DNA of 7,033 nucleotides from Candidatus Delongbacteria bacterium (GTDB lineage: Bacteria > UBA4055): assembly GCA_003477045.1 (NCBI GenBank), contig DMTS01000163.1, forward strand, positions 20,804 through 27,836, in the 5' to 3' direction. Every line of letters begins with the position of its first letter. Within the stretch, counting starts at the first letter, position 1. Shown here piece by piece: positions 1 through 6,432 of this stretch. Both the position numbers and the translations under genes were made by a program. The notes under the pieces were generated by a model that was given only the letters and a program-made list of their open reading frames with translations, had not been told where the DNA came from and did no database searches.

Positions 1-431
1 GCGGAAAATGCGTTCCCTGCAGGGAAGGGAACAAAGTTCTGTACCAGATTCTGAATAAAATAACCCACGGTAAAGGCGAAGTTGAGGACCTTAAAAAATT
101 AAAGGATTTTTCCGAGGTTATAAAATCAGCGTCTCTATGCGGGCTTGGCCAGACATCTCCGAATCCGGTACTGTCAACTCTGAATAATTTTTATGATGAA
201 TACTTAGAGCATGTAACAGAGAAAAAATGCAGGTCTAAACATTGCAGAGCTCTGATTAAATATATAATAATCCCTGAGAAATGCGTGGGCTGCGGCGCAT
301 GTAAAAGAGCGTGTCCGGCTGAAGCGATCTCAGGCGAAGTTAAAAAAGTTCATCTGATCGACCAGGAGAAATGCATTAAATGCGGCGCCTGCTACCAGAA
401 ATGCAAATTCAATTCCATAATAATAGAGTAA
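1..431 (+). CDS. hydB: NuoF-like [FeFe]-hydrogenase subunit (HydB/HndC type), 3' part only
   Basis: The open frame runs from the left edge (first full codon at base 3) to TAA at 429-431, giving the last 142 residues of a protein that is usually about 600 residues long. The fragment opens with GKCVPCREG, the end of the NuoF 4Fe-4S motif CxxCxxC; the two bases at the window edge fit the missing first Cys codon, and the fourth ligand is in SASLCGLGQT (C46 of the fragment). A histidine and two cysteines (H70, C76, C81) are possible further metal ligands. The tail holds two ferredoxin-type 4Fe-4S motifs, C94-C97-C100-C104 (CVGCGACKRACP) and C124-C127-C130-C134 (CIKCGACYQKC). NuoF itself lacks this tail, whereas HydB/HndC subunits of NAD(P)-linked [FeFe]-hydrogenases carry it. 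The family passes electrons between NAD(P)H, FMN and iron-sulfur clusters in the cytoplasm. The NuoE-like gene follows 16 bases downstream. The alternative is a NuoF-like subunit of an NAD(P)-dependent formate dehydrogenase; the HydS-like and phosphatase genes downstream favour hydrogenase. Confidence 0.88.
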   Translation, partial: GKCVPCREGNKVLYQILNKITHGKGEVEDLKKLKDFSEVIKSASLCGLGQTSPNPVLSTLNNFYDEYLEHVTEKKCRSKHCRALIKYIIIPEKCVGCGACKRACPAEAISGEVKKVHLIDQEKCIKCGACYQKCKFNSIIIE

Positions 432-437
432 AAATGC

Positions 438-441
438 GGAG
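438..441 (+). promoter_or_regulatory. Ribosome binding site of the NuoE-like gene
   Basis: GGAG lies 6 bases before the ATG at 448, in the 16-base gap after the upstream stop. It fixes the start of the NuoE-like gene and leaves no room for a separate promoter. Confidence 0.75.
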
Positions 442-447
442 ATCAAA

Positions 448-924
448 ATGGCCTGTCAAATAAAGGAAAATGAAATAAAAGAGAAAGTAACTGAGATCTG
501 CAGCGAATTCAAAAATGATCCGAATGATCTGATAGCGATTCTGCATAAAACGCAGAACCATTTCGGATTCCTTCCCAAAGAAGTTCAGGCTGCAATTGCA
601 GAAACCGTAAAAGTGCCCCAGGCAAAAGTTTACGGGATAGTAACATTTTATTCATATTTTACTATGGAACCGAGGGGAAAACACCCGATATCTATATGTA
701 TGGGTACGGCATGTTATGTAAAAGGAGCTGAGAAAGTTCTCAAAGAATTTGAGAGTAAACTTGAAATTAAAAACGGTCAGACTACACCTGACGGAAAATT
801 TTCAATGAATACTTTAAGATGCATTGGCGCTTGCGGTCTCGCCCCGGTAATAATGATCGGGGAGAAGGTTTACGGCGGGGTTAAACAGGAAGATGTTTCT
901 AAAATAATTAAAGAATATGAATAA
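448..924 (+). CDS. hydC: NuoE-like [2Fe-2S] hydrogenase subunit (HydC/HndA type)
   Basis: This 158-residue protein has the length and layout of the NuoE/HydC family: a helical N-terminal part (about 8-75, with HFGFLPKE and VYGIVTFYSYF) followed by a thioredoxin-like domain. The four [2Fe-2S] ligands are visible as C84 and C89 (CMGTAC) and C125 and C129 (CIGACG). In the family this subunit pairs with the NuoF-like flavoprotein and moves electrons to or from NAD(P)H in a cytoplasmic complex; here its partner is the gene directly upstream. The ATG start has a good GGAG site. The end overlaps the start of the sensor kinase gene by 8 bases, which suggests translational coupling of hydrogenase and signalling genes. 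The order NuoF-like then NuoE-like is opposite to the hydC-hydB-hydA order of Thermotoga as I recall it. The catalytic H-cluster subunit (HydA) is not in the window and could be upstream or downstream. Confidence 0.9.
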   Translation: MACQIKENEIKEKVTEICSEFKNDPNDLIAILHKTQNHFGFLPKEVQAAIAETVKVPQAKVYGIVTFYSYFTMEPRGKHPISICMGTACYVKGAEKVLKEFESKLEIKNGQTTPDGKFSMNTLRCIGACGLAPVIMIGEKVYGGVKQEDVSKIIKEYE

Positions 925-2797
925 GAACCTGAGACAGAACGATCTGTTCGTACAAACGGATAAACAGATGAAAAAAGTTAAGAAGTTCTTTAACAAGAGG
1001 CTTAATAACTTTCAGGCTAAGATAAAGATATTTGTACCTATACTTCTTATTATAGTGTTCTCTGTATCCGCTATGACCTTTTTTTCAGTATATCTTTCAA
1101 AAAACAACATTTACGACTCTATAGAAAATTATCTCAGCCTTGAAGTCCAGTCCCTGATGAAAATGTTCGAAAGGGAATATGAGCTTAAAATGGAACACGC
1201 CAAAAAGAATCTTAGGATCAGCAAGGAGCTTTTCAATCAGAAGGGGTTCCGGATATCAGATGAGAAAATAGATTTCTCTTTGATCGATCCCGAAACAGGA
1301 GATTACGAAAAATTAAAAGTCAATAAATGGCTTTTAAATAAAAAAGAACTTCATTACAACTATGATTTCGTTGATAAGATCAAAGCCACTCTCGGATGCC
1401 AGGCGACAGTGTTCCAGAAAACAGAAAACGGATTCGTAAGAATATCTACAAATGTTTTGAATGATGACGGAAACAGAGCCGTTGGAACGGTCATCGGCTT
1501 TGATTCTCCTATCTTTAAAGAGATAAATGACGGAAGGGATTATTTCGGAAGGGCTTATGTTGTTAATGACTGGTACATTACCGGATACAGCTCAATAAAG
1601 GATGAAAAAGGTGAAACAACCGGTCTTTTATTTGTCGGATCAAAAGAAAAAGATCTTCCCGAGCTTGCTGAGAAGTTTCGCGAGCTTAAGATCGGCAGGT
1701 CGGGCTATCCTTTCGTATTCGACGGATCTGCCAAAATGGTTATCAATCACAACGACAAAGGTTATGACTGGGAAAGCATGGGTATCATTAAAACCATCAT
1801 GGGCGAGAAAAACGAACTTCTTAAGGATCAGTCGCATGTTAAAAGGTTCGTTTCCGAGGTAGATAATGAGGAGAAGATAATCGCCTATGACTATTTTAAA
1901 GATTTTGATTTTTATATCTGCGCTGCTGTAAACGAAAGCGAGGAGACAAAAGACCTGATAAGAGACCTTATTATAGCCTCTATTCTGATCAGCCTTCTTG
2001 TAGTACTCGGCATTTCGATCATAGTATATTTCATTGCAATAGAAAAATTCCACGGCTATCTGAAAGCGCTTGAGACTAGGGATCTTGAACTTGCAACAAT
2101 GCAGGACGCACTTAAGCACTCTGAAAAACTCGCGACGATGGGTCAGCTTTCAGCCGGAATCGCACATGAGGTGAACAATCCTCTCGGCGTTGTCCTGATG
2201 TACAGCAATATCTTAAAGGACGAATGCGATCCTGAATCCGAAATATACAAGGATCTTGATACTATAGCCACGCAGGCCGGCAGGTGTAAGACGATACTTT
2301 CCGGACTGCTTAATTTCGCCAGGAAAAATGAGCTGAACAAAGGACGCGTAAAACTGAGTGCTTTCTTTGACAATGTGAAAAAAAGCGTGATTATTCCTAA
2401 AACCGTAAATATTTTTATCACACATGAAAACCCGCATTTTGAAGTGGAGCTCGATGAAAACCAGATGATACAGGTTTTTGTTAATTTCATAAATAATGCC
2501 GTCGATTCCATGAAATCAAATGGCGACATCAGCATATCGACAGGTATAGATAAGCAGGCAGTCATATTTATCGTCGAAGATACGGGTCCCGGCATTACTG
2601 AAGAAAATCAGAAAAGGCTATTCGAACCATTTTTTTCGACCAAACAGATGGGTAAAGGTACGGGACTGGGGCTTGCAGTTGTTTACGGAATAATAAAAAT
2701 GCACAGAGGAAAGATACTCGTAGAATCTAATGCCGACGCTTCAAAAGGTAAAACATTCGCCAGATTTATAGTTACTCTGCCTAAAAACTCTGAATAA
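917..2797 (+). CDS. Membrane sensor histidine kinase with double-Cache-like extracytoplasmic domain
   Basis: The protein has 626 residues. A basic N-terminus is followed by a membrane segment (about 38-60), a large extracytoplasmic region (about 61-346), a second membrane segment (about 348-375) and a cytoplasmic kinase core. The outer region resembles a double Cache sensor: a membrane-distal part ending near DWYITGYSSIKDEKGETTGL and a second part with GRSGYPFVFD and NHNDKGYDW. Such domains bind small extracellular ligands, often organic or amino acids; the ligand here cannot be read. The kinase shows an H box with the phosphoacceptor H417 (LSAGIAHEVNNPLG), an N box around N523-N527, G1 at VEDTGPGI (553-560), an F box (LFEPFFSTK) and G2 at GKGTGLGL (579-586), so it should be active and NtrB-like. 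No receiver is attached. The ATG at 917 sits inside the end of hydC and has no clear ribosome site; an in-frame ATG at 968 (MKKVKKFF) would still keep the first membrane segment. The receiver-kinase gene starts 10 bases after its stop. Confidence 0.9.
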   Translation: MNKNLRQNDLFVQTDKQMKKVKKFFNKRLNNFQAKIKIFVPILLIIVFSVSAMTFFSVYLSKNNIYDSIENYLSLEVQSLMKMFEREYELKMEHAKKNLRISKELFNQKGFRISDEKIDFSLIDPETGDYEKLKVNKWLLNKKELHYNYDFVDKIKATLGCQATVFQKTENGFVRISTNVLNDDGNRAVGTVIGFDSPIFKEINDGRDYFGRAYVVNDWYITGYSSIKDEKGETTGLLFVGSKEKDLPELAEKFRELKIGRSGYPFVFDGSAKMVINHNDKGYDWESMGIIKTIMGEKNELLKDQSHVKRFVSEVDNEEKIIAYDYFKDFDFYICAAVNESEETKDLIRDLIIASILISLLVVLGISIIVYFIAIEKFHGYLKALETRDLELATMQDALKHSEKLATMGQLSAGIAHEVNNPLGVVLMYSNILKDECDPESEIYKDLDTIATQAGRCKTILSGLLNFARKNELNKGRVKLSAFFDNVKKSVIIPKTVNIFITHENPHFEVELDENQMIQVFVNFINNAVDSMKSNGDISISTGIDKQAVIFIVEDTGPGITEENQKRLFEPFFSTKQMGKGTGLGLAVVYGIIKMHRGKILVESNADASKGKTFARFIVTLPKNSE

Positions 2798-2801
2798 AGG
2801 A
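2796..2801 (+). promoter_or_regulatory. Ribosome binding site of the receiver-kinase hybrid gene
   Basis: AAAGGA overlaps the TAA stop of the membrane kinase and lies 6 bases before the ATG at 2808. It supports that start and read-through translation of one messenger. Confidence 0.7.
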
Positions 2802-2807
2802 ATTATA

Positions 2808-3923
2808 ATGGAAGTGATAAACATACTTGTGATCGATGATGAGGAAGGTATCAGAGAATCGATAAAAAGAGCTCTGAGAAACTTTAAAATGAGCCTGAGC
2901 TATATTGAAAGTGATTATTCTTTCAATGTCGATACCGCTGAAAGCGCTGAGGCTGGCCTTGAGATGATGAAAGCGAAGCGGTATGACTTACTGCTTCTCG
3001 ACAATCAGCTTCCCGGAATGCACGGGGTCGATCTTTTAAGAATGCTGCATGAATCTCAAAATGATATATTAACAATAATGATCACGGCATTTGCTTCAAT
3101 TGAAACTGCAGTGTCTGCGACGAAGAACGGAGCTTATGATTTTCTTACCAAGCCGTTCACCCCGCAAGAGCTAAAAGATGCGATATTAAAGGCATCAAAA
3201 CACTTTATTTTGACAAACTCGGCGAAAAAGTTCGAGGAGGAAAAGAAAAAGATCAGGTTCCAGTTCATATCGATCCTTTCTCACGAGCTTAAATCGCCAA
3301 TAGCAGCTATAAGCAATTATCTGAAGCTGATGGAAAAGAGAATAGCCGGCAATGATATTGAGGCTTACGACGAGTTTATAAAGAGATCACAGATCAGGAT
3401 CAAGGACATGGAGAAACTTATTTTCGACCTTCTTGACCTTACCAGGATAGAATCAGGCGAAAAAAAGCGGGAGCTTTCACCGGTCAGAGTCGATGCTGTT
3501 ATAAACGAGTCTCTTGCAAATTTCAGCGAAGATATACTAAAAAGGAATCTTACTGTAGAAAAGAATATTGCTGAAGTAGAAATGCAGGCTGACAAGACGG
3601 AAATTGAAATAATCGTTAATAATTTCATTTCAAATGCGATAAAATATAATATTGACAGCGGAAAGATAACGATCTACCTTACAACCGGCGGCGGGACCGT
3701 TAAGTTTTCTGTCGGTGATTCGGGTATAGGAATCGGAGAAAAAGATATCGGAAGGCTTTTCAAAGAGTTTTCGAGGATCAAAAATGAAAAGACAATGAAT
3801 ATTTCCGGTAGCGGGATAGGTCTTTCCACTGTAAAAAAGATAATTTCGATGTATGACGGATCAGTGAATGTTGAATCAGAGCCGGGCAAAGGGTCCGTAT
3901 TCTCGGTAATATTAAATAAATAG
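2808..3923 (+). CDS. Soluble response regulator-histidine kinase hybrid (REC-HisKA-HATPase)
   Basis: The protein has 371 residues and no membrane segment. Residues 1-130 form a receiver domain: acidic D10/D11, phosphoacceptor D65 in LLLLDNQLPGMHG, T93 (MITA) and K115 (LTKPF). The aspartate is about 11 positions later than usual because extra residues (about 28-39) lie between the first helix and second strand. After a short charged helix (140-150) comes a HisKA domain with H159 in SHELKSPIAAISNYL. The ATPase domain follows, with an N box around N271-N276, G1 at DSGIGI (304-309) and G2 at GSGIGLS (334-340). There is no DNA-binding domain. The receiver at the N-terminus suggests that phosphate from another kinase, perhaps the membrane kinase just upstream, controls this kinase. 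The receivers encoded next, one on Rex and one free, are its obvious possible targets. That wiring is inference from gene order. The start has a clear AAAGGA site and the end is 9 bases from the Rex gene. Confidence 0.9.
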   Translation: MEVINILVIDDEEGIRESIKRALRNFKMSLSYIESDYSFNVDTAESAEAGLEMMKAKRYDLLLLDNQLPGMHGVDLLRMLHESQNDILTIMITAFASIETAVSATKNGAYDFLTKPFTPQELKDAILKASKHFILTNSAKKFEEEKKKIRFQFISILSHELKSPIAAISNYLKLMEKRIAGNDIEAYDEFIKRSQIRIKDMEKLIFDLLDLTRIESGEKKRELSPVRVDAVINESLANFSEDILKRNLTVEKNIAEVEMQADKTEIEIIVNNFISNAIKYNIDSGKITIYLTTGGGTVKFSVGDSGIGIGEKDIGRLFKEFSRIKNEKTMNISGSGIGLSTVKKIISMYDGSVNVESEPGKGSVFSVILNK

Positions 3924-3932
3924 GGATAAAGT

Positions 3933-4937
3933 ATGGAAGCGATAAACGGAAAAACTATTGAAAGGCTATCTATCTACAGAAGACTTCTGAAAAAATTAAG
4001 CGCCGGAGCTACTGAATATTTTTATTCGCACGACCTTGCGAAAATGGCTCATGTAACCTCTGTTCAGGTAAGAAGGGACCTGATGTATATAGGATATTCA
4101 GGGAGCAACAGAAAAGGTTATGAAACCAAAGGTGTTCTCGAAAGCATCGGTGAAATTCTCGATACTAAAGAAGGAATGAAAATAGCCATAGTCGGAATAG
4201 GTAACCTTGGAAAAGCTCTGGTCAATTTTTTATCGGATAAAAGCGAGAAGCTGAAGATAACCGCGCTTTTTGATATAGATGATAAGCTCTGCGGAAAGAA
4301 CTACCATGGAATTCCGTGCTATCATGTAGATATGCTCCAGAAAATAATAGAGGAACAGAAGATATCTATAGGGATGATCTCGACTTCAAGCAAAAGCTCA
4401 AAAGAGATCGCCGATGTTATGGTATGCGCAGGAATAAAAGCGGTGATCAATTACACAGCGACCCCTCTGAATCTGCCTGAAAATACTTTTCTCGAAGAAA
4501 TAGATATAACTACTTCGGTCGAGAAAGCTTCGTATTTCGCTAAAGTTCTCGCGGAAAAAAAAGCAGCCTGCCCGAAGGAGAAGAAAATACTTGTGATCGA
4601 CGATGATATCGATATGGTAAAAGCATATACAGCAATACTCAAGAAAAATGACTTTAAAGTTTGCTCATCGATGAACTCGTCAGAAGGGCTCGGTATGATA
4701 GATAAGTTCAATCCTGATCTGATCATACTTGATATAATGATGGAAAATCCTGATTCGGGATTTCTGTTCCTTAATGAACTGAAAGAAAGGAACATCAATG
4801 TTCCGGTCATATTGTCGTCTTCGATAGCAAAAGCTACATCGAATATTCTAGATGTTAGCCAGCTCAACATAAAGACAATACTTCAAAAGCCTGTCGATTT
4901 TGACGAATTGATGGTAAATATAAAAAAATACACATAG
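3933..4937 (+). CDS. rex: Redox-sensing repressor Rex fused to a C-terminal receiver domain
   Basis: Rex proteins are usually about 210 residues; this one has 334. Residues 1-80 are the winged-helix DNA-binding domain, with a typical recognition region (SVQVRRDLMYIGYSG, then KGY). Residues 82-208 are the Rossmann domain, with GIGNLG at 88-93, the acidic second strand FDID (D114), consistent with NAD(H) rather than NADP(H), and the Rex-like AGIKAVINY. R17 and D191 align by eye with a salt-bridge pair that I recall from Thermus Rex, so the redox switch looks intact. After a linker of about 8 residues, a full receiver domain (217-334) follows: D223-D225, phosphoacceptor D267 in LIILDIMM, S295-S297 and K319 (QKP). 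Rex represses fermentation and hydrogenase genes when NADH is low and leaves DNA when NADH rises. Fusion to a receiver would add phosphorylation as a second input. The gap before the gene is 9 bases with AGGG at 3922-3925. No frameshift or internal stop is visible, so the fusion is encoded as one frame. Confidence 0.93.
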   Translation: MEAINGKTIERLSIYRRLLKKLSAGATEYFYSHDLAKMAHVTSVQVRRDLMYIGYSGSNRKGYETKGVLESIGEILDTKEGMKIAIVGIGNLGKALVNFLSDKSEKLKITALFDIDDKLCGKNYHGIPCYHVDMLQKIIEEQKISIGMISTSSKSSKEIADVMVCAGIKAVINYTATPLNLPENTFLEEIDITTSVEKASYFAKVLAEKKAACPKEKKILVIDDDIDMVKAYTAILKKNDFKVCSSMNSSEGLGMIDKFNPDLIILDIMMENPDSGFLFLNELKERNINVPVILSSSIAKATSNILDVSQLNIKTILQKPVDFDELMVNIKKYT

Positions 4938-4941
4938 GGGG
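4937..4941 (+). promoter_or_regulatory. Ribosome binding site that decides a GTG start
   Basis: GGGGA begins on the last base of the Rex TAG stop and lies 5 bases before GTG at 4947. This spacing supports the GTG as start codon of the free receiver, since no ATG is available close by in frame ahead of the first conserved strand. Confidence 0.65.
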
Positions 4942-4946
4942 ATACT

Positions 4947-5315
4947 GTGGGGAATAAAATTCTTATAATTGACGACGATCCGGATATTATTACAGCCTAC
5001 AGTGCTTTTTTCAAAAGCCAGGGTTTCCAGATCAGGACGGCATATAATACAACAAAGGGAAGGGTAGAAATAAAAGAATTTAAGCCCGACCTTCTAATAG
5101 TTGACGTGATGATGGATCAGCCTGACGAAGGGTTCGTGTTCGCTCAGCAGATGCTCGATGAAAAAGTAGGTATTCCTATCGTTATCACTTCTTCCATAGC
5201 TACAGCCGGACAGGAGATATTTGATATAGACATTCCGAATGTAAAAGCTGTTATGCAGAAACCTGTCGATCTGGAAAAATTATCTTCTCTTGTTAAGAAA
5301 ATATTGTTAAATTAG
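4947..5315 (+). CDS. Stand-alone receiver domain protein (single-domain response regulator)
   Basis: This 122-residue protein is a complete receiver domain and nothing else: acidic D9-D11, phosphoacceptor D53 in LLIVDVMMDQPDEGF, T81/S82 and K105 (QKP). It has no output domain, so it probably acts as a phosphate relay, a sink or a partner-binding switch. It aligns without gaps to the receiver on the C-terminus of the upstream Rex protein; I count 47 identities over 116 positions by hand. The two share the unusual MM-x2-PD-x-GF stretch after the aspartate and the QKPVD motif, so they look like products of a local duplication or a swap between a free and a fused copy. The start is GTG with a GGGGA site 5 bases ahead. 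The next gene begins 4 bases after the stop. Likely kinase partners are the two encoded upstream. Confidence 0.9.
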   Translation: MGNKILIIDDDPDIITAYSAFFKSQGFQIRTAYNTTKGRVEIKEFKPDLLIVDVMMDQPDEGFVFAQQMLDEKVGIPIVITSSIATAGQEIFDIDIPNVKAVMQKPVDLEKLSSLVKKILLN

Positions 5316-5319
5316 ACCT

Positions 5320-6432
5320 ATGGAAAAAAAGACGAAGAAAAAATATACCGAAACAGAGATAAAGCAGGCGCTTACTTTTGTTGAAATATTCGAAAAAAAG
5401 GATGAGATCGACTGTAAAGGCTGCGGATACGATACATGCAGGGATTTTGCTGCTGCTATGCTTGAAGGGAAGGAAACTCCTTCAAAGTGCGTGGAGCTTT
5501 CAAAGAAGGTCATAGATAAGTTAAAGAGAAAAGAAAAAGAACTCAGGGAGAGCCTGTTCCTGAATCAGGAGATCTTAGATGCCGTACCCGCTCCGATCAT
5601 TTATGAAGATAAGGAAGGAAAGGCGATAGGATGCAACAAGGCTTATGAAGATATCGCAGGGATCAAAAGATTCGACATAAAAGATAAGAAACTGCCCGAA
5701 TATTCAGACAATAAAGTTTATAACGAGCTTAACGACAAGCTAAACGCAAGCCTTCTTAAAAACCCGGGAAAACAGGTCGTTGAAACCGTCGTAAAGTATC
5801 CGGGCGGAGACGATATTACAATAGAACTTCATAAAGCTGTTTTTACCGACAGAGAAGGCAGAACGGCCGGATTTGTCAGCATCCTTTTTGATATAACCGA
5901 AAGAGTAAAACAGAATAAAGAACTGGCTGTTGCAAAAAATACGGCAGAACTGTCAGTGTCTCTATTAAAGAAAATGCCTTCAGGCTTTGTGATAGTTGAT
6001 GACAGCCTGATAATAATTGAATCAAATACTGCATTTGCCCGCCTCATGGGCGAAGATGTCGCTATTATTGAAGAGATCAATCAGGGATTAAAGGGAGCCG
6101 ATCTCAGGGCTGTGTTTCCGCACCACATTATTTTTTCTACGATCATTGAAAGCGGAGAAGAGTTTTATTCAAAAGATATAGAAGTGAACAATAAAAAGAT
6201 CAAGATATCGCTTTTTACAATCGAAAAAAATAAGACCGCAGGCGCAATCCTTCTTGACCTGAGCATTCCGGACGTAAAGAATGAAGAGGTCAGAAAGAGA
6301 GCCGAAGAAGTGATCAGGGAAAACCTCGATACTGTACAAAAAATAGCTTATCTGCTGGGAGAGAATGCCTCAAAGACCGAGAATGTATTAAGTTCGGTCA
6401 TCAGGCTTCTGTCGGACAATGAAAAAAAATGA
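5320..6432 (+). CDS. Iron-sulfur/PAS sensor resembling the C-terminal half of HydS, without the hydrogenase domain
   Basis: The protein has 370 residues, is cytoplasmic and has no membrane segment. At the N-terminus (about 15-58) is a Fes-type four-cysteine domain, as in RnfB, CODH/ACS subunits and sensory hydrogenases: C32, C35, C40, C57 (CKGCGYDTC, then a 16-residue gap). A charged helix (60-80) leads to PAS domain 1 (about 81-193, ending FDITERVKQ) and PAS domain 2 (about 214-315). A helical tail (about 322-365) contains VQKIAYLLGENASKT, which resembles the tail I recall from PAS-containing group C hydrogenases (HydS). In those proteins the Fes-PAS part follows an H-cluster domain; here there is none, and the ATG is only 31 codons before the first cysteine. 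Its place before a SpoIIE phosphatase gene matches the usual HydS context. A role as redox sensor that controls the phosphatase is inference. The start is 4 bases after the previous stop with no clear ribosome site, so coupled translation is likely. Confidence 0.85.
   Translation: MEKKTKKKYTETEIKQALTFVEIFEKKDEIDCKGCGYDTCRDFAAAMLEGKETPSKCVELSKKVIDKLKRKEKELRESLFLNQEILDAVPAPIIYEDKEGKAIGCNKAYEDIAGIKRFDIKDKKLPEYSDNKVYNELNDKLNASLLKNPGKQVVETVVKYPGGDDITIELHKAVFTDREGRTAGFVSILFDITERVKQNKELAVAKNTAELSVSLLKKMPSGFVIVDDSLIIIESNTAFARLMGEDVAIIEEINQGLKGADLRAVFPHHIIFSTIIESGEEFYSKDIEVNNKKIKISLFTIEKNKTAGAILLDLSIPDVKNEEVRKRAEEVIRENLDTVQKIAYLLGENASKTENVLSSVIRLLSDNEKK
6419..6432 (+). other. Overlap of sensor and phosphatase genes with an A8 run
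   Basis: The phosphatase ATG (6419-6421) precedes the sensor stop TGA (6430-6432), and eight A bases (6422-6429) fill the space between. The two frames differ by +1. The arrangement fits stop-start coupling; A-runs of this length are also known slippage sites in AT-rich bacteria, which is only a possibility here. Confidence 0.6.

Noticed and set aside
448..924. Reading the first two genes as respiratory complex I subunits NuoF and NuoE.
   Set aside because: The two extra ferredoxin clusters at the end of the NuoF-like protein and the signalling genes linked to sensory hydrogenases fit a soluble [FeFe]-hydrogenase better, and no other nuo genes are present.
1602..1862. Plus-strand frame of 86 codons in another phase of the kinase gene.
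   Set aside because: It overlaps the Cache-coding region completely and its product is compositionally odd with no motif.
1640..2119. Long open frame on the minus strand, 159 codons, within the membrane kinase gene; similar minus-strand frames at 2143-2595, 4451-4870 and elsewhere.
   Set aside because: They lie wholly inside strongly supported genes, encode no recognisable domain and have no ribosome sites or spacing that suggests real genes.
2827..2832. TTGTGA, like half of a Rex operator, also present at 4591-4596.
   Set aside because: Both copies lie in codons for the conserved first strand of receiver domains (LVIDD), have no matching TTCACAA half nearby, and sit inside genes. They are explained by protein conservation.
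5305..5311. TTGTTAA before the sensor gene, similar to a Rex half-site.
   Set aside because: There is no inverted partner (TTAACAA) at the right distance, and the site lies at the end of the free receiver gene inside an operon.
5316..5319. Possible split of a longer gene between the free receiver and the iron-sulfur sensor.
   Set aside because: The receiver is complete with its last helix and a stop, the sensor has its own ATG and a natural N-terminal lead into the Fes domain, and no H-cluster sequence is present on either side.
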